Source of the DNA: Rhodoferax sp. TS-BS-61-7
Lineage (GTDB): Bacteria > Pseudomonadota > Gammaproteobacteria > Burkholderiales > Burkholderiaceae_C
DNA length: 64,000 nt
Reading direction: 5' to 3'
Assembly (NCBI RefSeq): GCF_002943465.1
Contig: NZ_PTQY01000003.1
Span: forward strand, 310,001 to 374,000
In this document: positions 53,134-62,135 of the stretch, in pieces
How the letters are laid out: every line of letters begins with the position of its first letter
Position numbering within the stretch: the stretch's first letter is position 1
Notes under the pieces: generated by a model
The model's database searches: none
The model's input: only the letters and a program-made list of their open reading frames with translations
What the model was told of the DNA's origin: nothing
Translations under genes and position numbers: made by a program

Positions 53134-53592
53134 ATGGGCCACTACTGGGTGCACGCAGCCTCTGTCCCGTGGCAGGATCAGCTGCTCTACATAGGGCTTA
53201 TCCTGGCCGTGATCGTGCTGCTGTTCCTGGTGTTCTGGTGGCGCAAACGCGCGCGTCGGCCCGCGCAGGGCGACTTCGCGGCACTGGCCAGCCAGACCAA
53301 TGTGGCCGAAGCCCTGGCCGCCCAAAACCGCAGTCCGCTGGCCGATGCGGCTGAAGCCTGGCAGCAGACCCAGGACACGGTGGAGCATCTCAAGTCAGGG
53401 GTGGAGCGCGGGCTGGCCCTGGTGTGGGCGGTACTTTCGGGCCTGCTGTGCCTGATCAGCGTCACCGCCGTGTTGAGCTTCGCCTGGGACTACCCCGACA
53501 TCGCCTGGGGCACGCTCGCCTTTTATGCAGTGCTGGGTGCTGTCTGCGCCTGGTTTACGCGCACGCAGTGGCGTGACTTCCGACAAAACTAG
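53134..53592 (+). CDS. Hypothetical inner-membrane protein
   Basis: A 152-residue protein with one N-terminal span (QLLYIGLILAVIVLLFLVFWWRKRARR), a polar linker (ASQTNVAEALAAQNRSPLADAAEAWQQ) and two C-terminal spans (LALVWAVLSGLLCLISVTAVL and DIAWGTLAFYAVLGAVCAWF). No family recognised. It lies between the phosphatase and the AGMO-like fusion on the same strand, 14 bp after the former. Confidence 0.65.
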   Translation: MGHYWVHAASVPWQDQLLYIGLILAVIVLLFLVFWWRKRARRPAQGDFAALASQTNVAEALAAQNRSPLADAAEAWQQTQDTVEHLKSGVERGLALVWAVLSGLLCLISVTAVLSFAWDYPDIAWGTLAFYAVLGAVCAWFTRTQWRDFRQN

Positions 53593-53662
53593 AAGCGCCG
53601 CTCTACAGCGCCCTAGGGTTGTCCCGCTCGGCACCAAGCGCTTGCTCGGCAAAAATGCCGGC

Positions 53663-55417
53663 ATGAGCAAAGTCATCGTATTCGCCACCCCCGTTTTCCT
53701 GCTGCTGATCGCCCTGGAGTTCTTTTGGAGCCGCCGCGCCACCGCCCGCGTGCCCAGTACACAGGCCTACCGGCTCAACGACGCGATCAATAGCATCAGC
53801 CTGGGCATCCTGAGCCAGGTGGGTGGTGTGCTTACCAAGGTGCTGAGCGTGGGCATTTACACCGCGGTGTTTGGCGCAGTGGCCCTGTTCCCGGATCTGG
53901 AGTTCTGGAAAACCTGGTACGGCGTGGTGCTGGCCCTGGTGTTTTACGACTTTTGTTACTACTGGCTGCACCGCGCCGGCCACGTGGTGGCGCTGTTTTG
54001 GGCGGCCCATGTGGTGCACCACCAAAGTCAGCACTACAACCTCTCCACCGCCCTGCGCCAGACCAGCAGCGGCACCTTGTTCGGCTGGGTCTTTTACCTG
54101 CCGATGGCCGTGGCCGGTGTGCCGCCGTTGATCTTCGGCATCGTGGCCCTTATCGACCTGCTCTACCAGTTCTGGGTGCACACCGAGCAGGTGGGCAAGC
54201 TGGGCTGGTTTGACCGCGTGTTCTGCTCGCCCAGCAACCACCGCGTGCACCACGCGGTGAACGACCCGTACATCGACAAAAACTACGGCGGCATTCTTGT
54301 GCTGTGGGACCGCATGTTTGGCACCTTTACCGAAGAAAAGGAGCCCTGCGTCTATGGCACGCGCGGCCCGCTCAACAGCTGGGACCCGCTGTGGGCCAAT
54401 GCCGACGTCTACTGGGGCCTGGCCAAGGACAGCTGGGCCACCCGCCGCTGGAGCGACAAGTTGCGCGTGTGGTTCAAACCACCGGGCTGGCAGCCTGCGG
54501 ACTTGGCTGCCGCCCACCCTAAGCCCGCCTTCACGCTGGCGCAGGTGCAGACCTTCAACCCGGTGCTGAGTACAGGCCAGCAGTGGTTTGCCGGCTTGCA
54601 GTTTGTGGTGTTGCTGGGCGCCGTAGCGGGCTATTTGTGGGTGGCAGACGGTTTGAGTTTTGCCCACGCAGCGGTGGGCTGCGTGGCCCTGTCGGCTGGG
54701 GTGTGGGCGCTGGGCCGCTACCTGCAACACACCCTGAGCGCTCTGGAGGTGCTGATGGTGGAAGCCGCGGCCCTGGCCACGCTGGGCGCCATGGAGTTGC
54801 TGCCCTACTACCTGCTGACCAAGCCCTTGGTCATGATCATCGCTATGGTTTTTGTAGCTGCTTGCGCAGCATCCATGAGGTCTAGAGGCCAATTTGATAA
54901 AAAATCCGTGGCACTGCTGCTGGCTGCCTTGCTGTTTTCGCTGGGTGGGGATGTGTTCCTCATGCTGCCGGGCGACTACTTCATCCCCGGTCTGGCGTCG
55001 TTTTTGGTGGCCCACCTGTTCTACATCGCCTTGTTCCGCCAGGGCGTGGGCTGGTTCGTGCAGCGCAAGATGCTGTGGGGCCTGCTGGCCTTTGGCGCAC
55101 TGATGGTTGCGGTGCTGTGGGGCAGCCTGGGCGACCCGGTGCTCAAGGGCGCCGTGGGCGCCTATGTCACCGTCATCTGCCTCATGGCTGCGCAGGCCTG
55201 GTCACGGGCCAGTGTGCAGGGCGATGCGGCATCGCGCTGGGTAGCGGTGGGGGCCTGTGTGTTCATGCTCAGCGACTCGCTGATTGCCATCAACAAGTTC
55301 CTCACCCCCTTACCCCTGGCCCCGTTCTGGATTTTGCTGACCTACTACGCCGCGCAGTTGCTGATCGTGCACCACGTGCTGGCGCGCCTGCACCAGGCCC
55401 CGGCTACGCGGGGGTAG
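53663..55417 (+). CDS. Fusion of AGMO-like fatty-acid hydroxylase and YhhN lysoplasmalogenase
   Basis: A 584-residue membrane protein with two domains. Residues ~1-260 are a di-iron sterol desaturase/fatty-acid hydroxylase domain: HRAGH (103-107), HVVHH (116-120) and HRVHH (193-197). The AGMO-like blocks are DFCYYWLHRAGHVV, HHQSQHYNLSTALRQ and DPYIDKNYGGILVLWDRMFGTF. Residues ~320-575 are a YhhN/TMEM86 lysoplasmalogenase domain (TKPLVMII, LLLAALLFSLGGDVFLMLPG, HLFYIALF, FMLSDSLIAINKF). AGMO cleaves alkyl-glycerol ethers; YhhN relatives cleave lysoplasmalogen vinyl ethers. A repeat copy is inserted near residues 393-415. ATG 53663 is chosen by family N-terminus. Confidence 0.85.
   Translation: MSKVIVFATPVFLLLIALEFFWSRRATARVPSTQAYRLNDAINSISLGILSQVGGVLTKVLSVGIYTAVFGAVALFPDLEFWKTWYGVVLALVFYDFCYYWLHRAGHVVALFWAAHVVHHQSQHYNLSTALRQTSSGTLFGWVFYLPMAVAGVPPLIFGIVALIDLLYQFWVHTEQVGKLGWFDRVFCSPSNHRVHHAVNDPYIDKNYGGILVLWDRMFGTFTEEKEPCVYGTRGPLNSWDPLWANADVYWGLAKDSWATRRWSDKLRVWFKPPGWQPADLAAAHPKPAFTLAQVQTFNPVLSTGQQWFAGLQFVVLLGAVAGYLWVADGLSFAHAAVGCVALSAGVWALGRYLQHTLSALEVLMVEAAALATLGAMELLPYYLLTKPLVMIIAMVFVAACAASMRSRGQFDKKSVALLLAALLFSLGGDVFLMLPGDYFIPGLASFLVAHLFYIALFRQGVGWFVQRKMLWGLLAFGALMVAVLWGSLGDPVLKGAVGAYVTVICLMAAQAWSRASVQGDAASRWVAVGACVFMLSDSLIAINKFLTPLPLAPFWILLTYYAAQLLIVHHVLARLHQAPATRG
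54839..54908 (+). repeat. Dispersed repeat, copy 10 (in-frame in YhhN domain)
   Basis: TTGTAGCTGCTTGCGCA, GAGGTCTAGAGGCC, AATTTGATAA. Sense, same frame as the others; it encodes VFVAACAASMRSRGQFDKKS between two membrane spans. Confidence 0.85.
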
Positions 55418-55422
55418 CGCCC

Positions 55423-56496
55423 TCAGTCGCCCAACAGGTCCACCGCCGGACCGGCGGGCGCCGTCACCCCCAGGTGGCGGTAAGCGGCCAGCGTGGCAAT
55501 GCGCCCGCGTGGTGTGCGCTGCAGGTAGCCTTGCTGAATCAGGTAGGGCTCGATCACGTCTTCAATGGTTTCGCGCTCTTCGCCAATGCTGGCGGCAATG
55601 TTGTCCAGCCCTACCGGGCCACCGTCAAAGCGGTGGATCACCGCCTCCAGCAGTTTGCGGTCCATCAGGTCCAGTCCTTGCGGGTCCACGTCCAGCATGG
55701 CGAGTGCGCGGTTGGCCATGTCCAGCGTGATGGTGCCGCTGCCCTTGACTTCGGCGTAGTCGCGCACGCGGCGCAACAGGCGGTTGGCAATACGCGGGGT
55801 GCCGCGCGAACGGCGGGCGATCTCGAAGCCGCCGTCTTCGTCCATCGGCACGCCCAGTAGCACTGCGCTGCGCTTGACGATGCGGGCCAACTCTTCGTTG
55901 GTATAAAACTCCAGCCGCGCCACGATGCCAAAACGGTCACGCAGCGGGTTGGTCAGCATGCCCGCGCGCGTGGTGGCGCCCACCAAGGTGAAGGGCTGCA
56001 AGTCCAGCTTGATGCTGCGCGCGGCGGGGCCCTCGCCGATCATGATGTCGATCTTGTAATCCTCCAGCGCGGGGTAGAGGATTTCTTCCACCACGGCCGA
56101 CAGGCGGTGGATTTCGTCGATGAACAGAACGTCGTTCTTTTCCAGGTTGGTCAGCAGCGCAGCCAGGTCCTTGGGTTTTTCGAGCACGGGGCCGCTGGTT
56201 TGGCGCAGGTTCACACCCAGCTCGTGGGCAATGATGTGGGACAGCGTGGTCTTGCCCAGGCCGGGCGGGCCAAACAGCAACACGTGGTCCAGCGCTTCGC
56301 CGCGTTTTTGCGCCGCACCAATGAAAATCTCCAACTGCTCACGCACCTTGGTCTGGCCCACATACTCGTCCAGCAGCTTGGGGCGCAGGGCGCGCTCAAT
56401 CGCTTCTTCGCTGCTCGAAGTGGGGGCGGCAGACACCACCCTGCTGGTGCCAGCGGGCAAGGGGGGAACAGCAAAATCGTCGGTCTGGATGCTCAC
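55423..56496 (-). CDS. ruvB: Holliday junction ATPase RuvB
   Basis: A 357-residue branch-migration motor. Walker A is [22 protein letters not shown], Walker B is [18 protein letters not shown], sensor 1 is LVGATTRAG and the arginine finger/sensor 2 region is [19 protein letters not shown]. The winged helix ends [23 protein letters not shown]. The start is taken as the GTG complement 56494-56496 (MSIQTDDF); open frame extends further without family likeness. RuvA lies upstream on the same strand but is separated by a carbonic anhydrase gene on the other strand. Confidence 0.96.
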   Translation of the reverse strand: MSIQTDDFAVPPLPAGTSRVVSAAPTSSSEEAIERALRPKLLDEYVGQTKVREQLEIFIGAAQKRGEALDHVLLFGPPGLGKTTLSHIIAHELGVNLRQTSGPVLEKPKDLAALLTNLEKNDVLFIDEIHRLSAVVEEILYPALEDYKIDIMIGEGPAARSIKLDLQPFTLVGATTRAGMLTNPLRDRFGIVARLEFYTNEELARIVKRSAVLLGVPMDEDGGFEIARRSRGTPRIANRLLRRVRDYAEVKGSGTITLDMANRALAMLDVDPQGLDLMDRKLLEAVIHRFDGGPVGLDNIAASIGEERETIEDVIEPYLIQQGYLQRTPRGRIATLAAYRHLGVTAPAGPAVDLLGD

Positions 56497-56648
56497 GCAA
56501 AGGGCCTGTAGGTTGCAAAATGGGCGAAACGCGGGGTGGGCTGCCACTATAGCCTGCGATGGCCGCAGCTCAAGAAGCGGGCCACAACTGCCGATACAAA
56601 AGCCAAGCCCCCATTCCCGTCCGTGCACGTCTGAAAGGCCACGCCCCC

Positions 56649-57743
56649 ATGCTCTTCCGCCCACCAGCCTTGCACCGCCGCCTGGCACGGCGTACACCCC
56701 GTTCGCCCGCCCTTCTTTGCGCCCTGCTGCTGTTGACCGGTCTGGCCAACGCAAACGACCCGCCCCCAGCGCCCAAAAGTGGGGTCAAAAAACCAACAGC
56801 CGACATCACGGCCACCAGTGCATCCAGCCCCAAAGAAGTGGGCGACCAGCTGCGTGAGGCGCTGGGTACTGCGGTGCCAGGTAAGAAGAAACTCACCATC
56901 GTGGTCAGCGGCAAAGCGGCGGGCAACGGCACACCGGCGCCCGTGAGCACCAGGAGCACACACACCACCAGCGCCCAAGCCCGCGCCGCCGCCCTGGTGG
57001 GCCACGGCCAGACCGTACAGATGGCACCGGCTGCGCATGCGGCGGACGCCCATGGTGGCGACGTGCACTGGTCGTACGAGGGCGAAGCCGGCCCGCAGGC
57101 CTGGGGCAAGCTCAAACCCGACTTCAACGTCTGCGCCCTGGGCAAACGCCAGTCTCCTATCAACATCGAAGACGGCAACACCTTGCAGGGGCCGGCCGAA
57201 CCGGTGAAGTTCAACTATGCACCCAGCAATGGCACGGTGATCAACAACGGCCACACCATCCAGGTGGATGTGCAGGGCGAAAACAGCATCACTGTGCGGG
57301 GCGCACGCTACCAGCTGTTGCAGTTCCACTTCCATTCACCGTCCGAGGAACAAATCAACGGGCAGCGTGCCGCCATGGTGGCGCACCTGGTGCACAAGAG
57401 CGACGAGGGCCAGCTGGCGGTGGTGGCCGTACTGCTGCAGCCCGGCGAGGCCAACCCCATGGTGGACAAGGTGTGGACCTATATGCCGCTGGACGCAGGC
57501 GACCGCGTGCGCATGCCGCGCGAGTTGCTCAACCTCAACGAACTGCTGCCGGCCGACCAGCGCTACTACCAGTTCATGGGCTCGCTGACCACGCCGCCCT
57601 GTTCCGAGGGCGTGTTGTGGATGGTGCTCAAACAGCCCACCTCACTGAGCCGCAGCCAGCTCAAACTCTTCACCCAGCTCTACCCCAACAATGCGCGCCC
57701 GGTGCAAGCCCTGAACGGCCGTCCGGTGCGCGAGGCGCAGTGA
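56649..57743 (+). CDS. Alpha-class carbonic anhydrase, exported, with long N-terminal extension
   Basis: A 364-residue periplasmic zinc enzyme hydrating CO2. The signal peptide is [19 protein letters not shown]. About 100 residues of low-complexity, Ala/Thr/Pro/Lys-rich sequence precede the catalytic domain, which starts [34 protein letters not shown]. The zinc ligands are the two His in [13 protein letters not shown] and one in [23 protein letters not shown] is diagnostic. A disulphide between the CALG and CSEG cysteines is likely. It lies antisense between ruvA and ruvB. A repeat copy follows its stop. Confidence 0.93.
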   Translation: MLFRPPALHRRLARRTPRSPALLCALLLLTGLANANDPPPAPKSGVKKPTADITATSASSPKEVGDQLREALGTAVPGKKKLTIVVSGKAAGNGTPAPVSTRSTHTTSAQARAAALVGHGQTVQMAPAAHAADAHGGDVHWSYEGEAGPQAWGKLKPDFNVCALGKRQSPINIEDGNTLQGPAEPVKFNYAPSNGTVINNGHTIQVDVQGENSITVRGARYQLLQFHFHSPSEEQINGQRAAMVAHLVHKSDEGQLAVVAVLLQPGEANPMVDKVWTYMPLDAGDRVRMPRELLNLNELLPADQRYYQFMGSLTTPPCSEGVLWMVLKQPTSLSRSQLKLFTQLYPNNARPVQALNGRPVREAQ

Positions 57744-57744
57744 C

Positions 57745-57804
57745 TTGCTATAAATTCAGTAGCTTCTTGCGCAATATCCACGGGCGCTAGAGGCCTATTT
57801 TGCC
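57745..57804 (+). repeat. Dispersed repeat, copy 11 (between carbonic anhydrase and ruvA 3' ends)
   Basis: AGTAGCTTCTTGCGCAATATCC, GGGCGCTAGAGGCC, TATTTTGCC. It fills the convergent gap, and the TAG stop of ruvA (57795-57797) lies in it. Confidence 0.85.
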
Positions 57805-58367
57805 AATGCCTTGAGGGCCAGCTTGATACCGTCGCTCACGCCCACATCCTTGGGCAGCGCCTTGAGGGCGGCGGCGGCTTCCTTGTCGCTGTAGCCCAGG
57901 GCCAGCAGCGCTTGCAAGATGTCGTTCTGCGCATCGCTGGCGCCGCCCAGCGGTGCGCCCATGTCGGCGCCCAGCTTGCCCTTGAGTTCCAGCAGCAGGC
58001 GTTCGGCGGTCTTCTTGCCAATGCCCGGCACCTTGACCAGGCGCCCGGCCTCCTGCAGCGTCACCGCCTGGGCCAGGTCGCCCACGTCCATGCCCGACAG
58101 CACCGACAGCGCCGTGCGCGGGCCCACGCCCGAAATTTTGATGAGTTCACGGAAGGCCTCGCGCTCTTTGGCGGAGCCAAAACCGTAGAGGATTTGCGCA
58201 TCCTCACGCACCACAAAATGGGTCAGCAGGCTCACCTTCTGGCCTTCGGCCGGCAGGTTGTAGAAGGTGCTCATGGGCACCTGCACCTCGTAACCCACAC
58301 CGCCACAGTCCACGATGACCTGCGGGGGGTTTTTGTCGCTGAGGGTGCCTGAGAGTTTGCCGATCAT
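57795..58367 (-). CDS. ruvA: Holliday junction DNA helicase subunit RuvA
   Basis: A 190-residue junction-binding subunit. Domain I begins [38 protein letters not shown]; the tandem helix-hairpin-helix motifs are [18 protein letters not shown] and [19 protein letters not shown]; domain III ([23 protein letters not shown]) contacts RuvB. Its stop codon is provided by a dispersed repeat. Normally ruvB follows directly; here it is 1.3 kb away beyond an opposite-strand gene. Confidence 0.96.
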   Translation of the reverse strand: MIGKLSGTLSDKNPPQVIVDCGGVGYEVQVPMSTFYNLPAEGQKVSLLTHFVVREDAQILYGFGSAKEREAFRELIKISGVGPRTALSVLSGMDVGDLAQAVTLQEAGRLVKVPGIGKKTAERLLLELKGKLGADMGAPLGGASDAQNDILQALLALGYSDKEAAAALKALPKDVGVSDGIKLALKALAK

Positions 58368-58477
58368 GGTCTTTTGCCTGGGGTTGTAGCGGGAGGTGTG
58401 GCCTGGCGGCCGAACATTGGGGACAATGCAGGGTAACGCCAGCCTTGGCGCCCCCCTAGCCCTGCCGGATTATCAGC

Positions 58478-59503
58478 TTGATTCTCAAACACATCTTCAC
58501 CCCGCTGAACAACAGCCGCCTCTCGCACCTGTGTGGCCCGACCGACGAACACCTGCGCACCATCGAGCGCGAACTGGAGGTGCGCATTGCCCACCGCCAC
58601 GAGCAGTTCAAGGTGGAAGGCGCCAAAGCCCAAGCCCAGCGTGCCATGGAGATGCTGCAGGCGCTGTACGAAATTGCCGGCCGCCCGATTGCCGCCTCCA
58701 CCGTGCAGCTCATGCTCAGCGGCGACGGTGGCGCGGACGCCGATGGCCCCACGCTGTCCACCCGTCGCGCCGACCTGAAACCGCGCAGCCAGAACCAGGC
58801 CGTGTACCTGGACAACATCGCCGAGTTCGACATCACCTTCGGCATTGGCCCCGCCGGTACCGGCAAAACGTATTTGGCCGTGGCCGCCGCCGTGGATGCG
58901 TTGCAGCGCAGTGCCGTGCAACGTATTGTGTTGACGCGCCCCGCCGTGGAAGCCGGGGAGCGCTTAGGCTTTTTGCCTGGCGATCTGAACCAGAAGGTGG
59001 ACCCCTACCTGCGCCCGCTGTATGACGCGCTCTACGACCTGATGGGCTACGACCAGGTGCACAAGGCCTTTGAGCGCCAGCAGCTGGAAATTGCCCCGCT
59101 GGCCTTTATGCGCGGGCGCACGCTGAACAACGCGTTTGTGATTCTGGACGAGGCGCAGAACACCACGCCCGAGCAGATGAAGATGTTCCTCACACGCGTG
59201 GGCTTTGGCACCAAGACCGTCATCACGGGCGACGTGAGCCAGATTGACCTGCCCAAAACCCAGCTCAGCGGCCTGGTGGACGCCGAGCGCATCCTGCGCC
59301 GCACGCCGGGCATTGCCATCACCCGCCTGACCAGCGCCGACATCGTGCGCCACCCGCTGGTGGCCCGCATTGTGGACGCCTACGATGCGGCACGCCTGGA
59401 AGACCTGCCACGCATCGCCATTCCCGACCCCGAGGTGGAACTGCCCCGCGTGGGCCTGCCCAAAACCCGCTCTCCCAAAACCACTTCTGCCAAGGCCCGT
59501 TGA
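58478..59503 (+). CDS. ybeZ: PhoH-like ATPase (YbeZ)
   Basis: A 341-residue cytoplasmic PhoH-family NTPase linked to ribosome maturation with YbeY. The N-terminal part reads [27 protein letters not shown]; Walker A is [19 protein letters not shown] near residue 130; other motifs are [30 protein letters not shown] and Walker [24 protein letters not shown]. The TTG at 58478 is the only start that fits the family N-terminus. It overlaps ybeY by one base (TGATG), so translation is coupled. Confidence 0.94.
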   Translation: MILKHIFTPLNNSRLSHLCGPTDEHLRTIERELEVRIAHRHEQFKVEGAKAQAQRAMEMLQALYEIAGRPIAASTVQLMLSGDGGADADGPTLSTRRADLKPRSQNQAVYLDNIAEFDITFGIGPAGTGKTYLAVAAAVDALQRSAVQRIVLTRPAVEAGERLGFLPGDLNQKVDPYLRPLYDALYDLMGYDQVHKAFERQQLEIAPLAFMRGRTLNNAFVILDEAQNTTPEQMKMFLTRVGFGTKTVITGDVSQIDLPKTQLSGLVDAERILRRTPGIAITRLTSADIVRHPLVARIVDAYDAARLEDLPRIAIPDPEVELPRVGLPKTRSPKTTSAKAR

Positions 59504-59949
59504 TGCTGCCCGAACTCTCTCTTTCCCTGCAATTTGGCAAACTCAAAGACGCCGACAAACACCGCGCCGCGCTCAAGCGCCACAAGGTGATCCGCTGGAT
59601 CCGCAACACGCTGGAGGTGGACGGTGAAATCACGGTACGCATCGTCGACGCCGAAGAGGGCCAGACGCTGAACCGCGAGTACCGCCAGAAGGATTACGCC
59701 ACCAATGTACTGACCTTTGACTACACGCAAGAGCCCGTGGTGACCGCCGATCTGGTGCTGTGCGCGCCAGTGATTGCCAAGGAAGCCAAGGAGCAGAAGA
59801 AGACGCTGGAAGAACACTACGCCCACATGATCGTCCATGGCACCTTGCATGCGCAGGGCTGGGACCATGAGTTGGATGAGGATGCGGAAGTGATGGAGTT
59901 GCGCGAGACGGAGATCATGGCGCGACTCGGGTTTAAGAACCCCTACTGA
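59503..59949 (+). CDS. ybeY: Endoribonuclease YbeY
   Basis: A 148-residue zinc-dependent endoribonuclease of 16S rRNA 3' maturation and ribosome quality control. The metal site is [23 protein letters not shown] (HxxxHxxGxDH), and the family strand [18 protein letters not shown] precedes it. It follows ybeZ with overlapping stop/start, the usual order. The next 346 bp carry no gene, only repeats. Confidence 0.95.
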   Translation: MLPELSLSLQFGKLKDADKHRAALKRHKVIRWIRNTLEVDGEITVRIVDAEEGQTLNREYRQKDYATNVLTFDYTQEPVVTADLVLCAPVIAKEAKEQKKTLEEHYAHMIVHGTLHAQGWDHELDEDAEVMELRETEIMARLGFKNPY

Positions 59950-59972
59950 GTTTTTGTTTTGGTGCGCGCTTC

Positions 59973-60064
59973 GGAGCAGCGGGGCCGCACATTTTGCTGC
60001 GTGTCCCCCGGCCCCTACGGGGCCTCCTCCTTTACCTACGCAAAATGCACGACCCCACTGCTCC
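59973..60064 (-). repeat. MITE/REP-like element, left copy
   Basis: About 92 bp bounded by imperfect terminal inverted repeats (GGAGCAGCGGGG..CACATTTTGC against GCAAAATGCACGACCCC..CTGCTCC). The core is TGTCCCCCGGCCCC ... CTCCTCCTTTACCTAC. It is the inverted counterpart of the element at 60121-60214. Confidence 0.75.
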
Positions 60065-60120
60065 TGCGAGTGTCTGGGACCTTGTTACGCCAACATGCTC
60101 TTGGTTTTCCGACGCGCCCA

Positions 60121-60214
60121 GCGAGGGGATGGGGTCTGCGTTTTGCGTAGGTAAAGGAGGAGCCCGCGCAGCGGGCGGGGGACACGAAGCAAAACGCAGA
60201 CCCCATCCCCTCGC
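60121..60214 (+). repeat. MITE/REP-like element, right copy
   Basis: About 94 bp bounded by perfect terminal inverted repeats GCGAGGGGATGGGGTCTGCG / CGCAGACCCCATCCCCTCGC, extended by TTTTGC / GCAAAA. The core GTAGGTAAAGGAGGAG ... GGGGGACACGAA is the reverse complement of the left copy's core. Small open frames in this region are chance readings. Confidence 0.8.
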
Positions 60215-60235
60215 GTGCAAATACCAAAGAATTGC

Positions 60236-60295
60236 AGTCTTTTCAGCTCCTAGCCCACGCGAATACTGCGCAAGCAGCTACTAAATCAATAGCAA
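60236..60295 (-). repeat. Dispersed repeat, copy 12 (directly after dtd)
   Basis: On the minus strand TTTAGTAGCTGCTTGCGCA is followed by GTGGGCTAGGAGC. It starts directly after the dtd stop codon. Confidence 0.8.
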
Positions 60296-60760
60296 TCAGA
60301 TAACAGGCACCACCCGCATCGGAATGGTGACCGGCCCATCATTGACCAACTCAACCTGCATGTCCGCCGCAAAAATGCCGGTCTGCACGATGGGGTGCGC
60401 CAAACGCGACTGAGCGACAAAGTAGTCGTAGAGTCGCCGCCCGTCCTCGGGTGCAGCAGCCCCCTTGAAACTGGGCCGGTTGCCGCCTGAGGTGTCGGCC
60501 GCCAAGGTGAACTGGCTCACGATGAGCAGGCCACCAAGCAGTCCCGCACCGTCCAGGTCCTGCACACTGCGGTTCATCTTGCCTTCCGCATCGCTGAAGA
60601 TGCGTAGCTTCAGCAGCTTGGCCAAAAGCTTGTCGCCCTGCAGCTCGGTATCACCCTGTTCGGCACACACCAGCACCAAGAGGCCCTGGTCAATCTTGCC
60701 GACCAGGGCACCGCCCACCGTCACCTGGGCGCGCCGCACCCGTTGCACCAGTGCCAGCAT
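60296..60760 (-). CDS. dtd: D-aminoacyl-tRNA deacylase
   Basis: A 154-residue enzyme that hydrolyses D-aminoacyl-tRNA (and mischarged glycyl-tRNA). The family motifs are [58 protein letters not shown] (with the SQFTL active site) and NDGPVTIPM (cross-subunit GxxxxP motif variant NxGPxT). Its start is 9 bp after the tyrS stop on the same strand, so the two proofreading/charging genes are probably cotranscribed. Confidence 0.96.
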   Translation of the reverse strand: MLALVQRVRRAQVTVGGALVGKIDQGLLVLVCAEQGDTELQGDKLLAKLLKLRIFSDAEGKMNRSVQDLDGAGLLGGLLIVSQFTLAADTSGGNRPSFKGAAAPEDGRRLYDYFVAQSRLAHPIVQTGIFAADMQVELVNDGPVTIPMRVVPVI

Positions 60761-60768
60761 CGCGCGAT

Positions 60769-62013
60769 TTAGGCGAGTGTCACGCGGGCAAACTTGCGCT
60801 TGCCCACTTGCAGCACGTAGGTGCCCGCGCCAAGCTTCAAGCCCTTGTCGCTCACCACATTGCTGTCAATGCGCACGCCGCCGCCGTCAATCAGGCGGTT
60901 GCCTTCGCCGCTGGAAGCCGCCAAGCCGGCGGACTTGAGCAGTGCGCCAATACCAATCGCCGCACCGCCCTCGCCCAGGGGCAGGCTGATCTCGTCGATC
61001 AGGTCGGGCACACCACCCTTGCTACGGTTGATGAAGTCCTGCTCGGCAGCATCCGCCGCCGCCGCACTGTGGAAGCGCGCCGTGATTTCCTTGGCCAGCG
61101 CCACTTTGGCGTCCTTGGGGTTGCGCCCACCGTCCACCTCCGCCTTCAGCGCGGCAATCTCGGCCTCGCTCTTGAAGCTCAACAGCGTGTACCACTTCCA
61201 CATCAGCACGTCGGAAATGCTCAACACCTTGGCGAACATGGTGTTGGCGTCCTCGCTGATGCCGATGTAGTTGTTCTTGCTCTTGGACATCTTCTCGACG
61301 CCATCCAGGCCCTCCAGCAGCGGCATGGTCAAGATACATTGCGGCTCCTGGCCGTATTCGGCCTGCAGCGTGCGGCCCATCAGCAGGTTGAACTTCTGGT
61401 CGGTACCGCCCAGCTCCAGGTCACTCTTGAGCGCCACCGAGTCATAGCCCTGCATCAGCGGGTACAAAAACTCATGCACCGCAATCGGGGTACCGGCCTT
61501 GAAGCGGTCGTGGAAATCGTTGCGCTCCATCATGCGCGCCACGGTGTAGCGGCTGGCCAGCTGGATCAAGCCGCGCGCACCCAGCGGGTCGCTCCATTCG
61601 CTGTTGTAGCGCAGCTCGGTTTTGGTGGGGTCCAGGATCTTGTCAGCCTGGGCGCGGTAGGTTTCGGCATTCGCCTTGATCTGCTCGGCGGTCAGCGGCG
61701 GGCGCGTGCTGTTGCGGCCGGACGGGTCGCCAATCATGCTGGTGAAGTCGCCAATCAAGAAAATGACCGTGTGGCCCAGATCTTGCAATTGCCGCATCTT
61801 GTTCAGCACCACGGTATGGCCGATGTGGATGTCAGGCGCGGTGGGATCCAGCCCCAGCTTGATACGCAAGGGGGTGCCGGTGGCCTCCGACTTGGCGAGC
61901 TTTTTCACCCACTCGTCTTGCGGCAGCAGTTCTTCCACGCCACGCAGGGTCACGGCCAGGGCTTCGCGGACACGATCGCTTACAACTAATTGGGGGCTTA
62001 AGGCTTGATTCAT
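60769..62013 (-). CDS. tyrS: Tyrosyl-tRNA synthetase
   Basis: A 414-residue class I synthetase of the TyrRS-B (TyrZ-like) type. HIGH is in [17 protein letters not shown] near residue 63, KMSKS is in [15 protein letters not shown] near residue 240, and the S4 domain is at the C-terminus ([31 protein letters not shown]). It is head-to-head with the M23 peptidase gene; the 120-bp space holds a clear promoter for the latter. Confidence 0.96.
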   Translation of the reverse strand: MNQALSPQLVVSDRVREALAVTLRGVEELLPQDEWVKKLAKSEATGTPLRIKLGLDPTAPDIHIGHTVVLNKMRQLQDLGHTVIFLIGDFTSMIGDPSGRNSTRPPLTAEQIKANAETYRAQADKILDPTKTELRYNSEWSDPLGARGLIQLASRYTVARMMERNDFHDRFKAGTPIAVHEFLYPLMQGYDSVALKSDLELGGTDQKFNLLMGRTLQAEYGQEPQCILTMPLLEGLDGVEKMSKSKNNYIGISEDANTMFAKVLSISDVLMWKWYTLLSFKSEAEIAALKAEVDGGRNPKDAKVALAKEITARFHSAAAADAAEQDFINRSKGGVPDLIDEISLPLGEGGAAIGIGALLKSAGLAASSGEGNRLIDGGGVRIDSNVVSDKGLKLGAGTYVLQVGKRKFARVTLA

Positions 62014-62028
62014 AAGGGTTTTTTCTTG

Positions 62029-62056
62029 TTGCCGGGGGGTATGCGACCGCTATACT
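62029..62056 (+). promoter_or_regulatory. Sigma70-type promoter for the M23 peptidase gene
   Basis: -35 TTGCCG (62029-62034), 16-bp spacer and -10 TATACT (62051-62056), about 80 bp upstream of the preferred start. Confidence 0.5.
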
Positions 62057-62135
62057 GCGGGCTCTCTCCTGCAACGTGTTCGTTGCCAGCGGCTGGATTT
62101 TAGTCGTGCCGCCCCATCCACCGGAGTCCCAGATT

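Noticed and set aside
59954..60284. Several short open frames in the gap after ybeY.
   Set aside because: They fall entirely inside the MITE-like elements and have no ribosome site; such translated repeats are often mis-annotated as genes.
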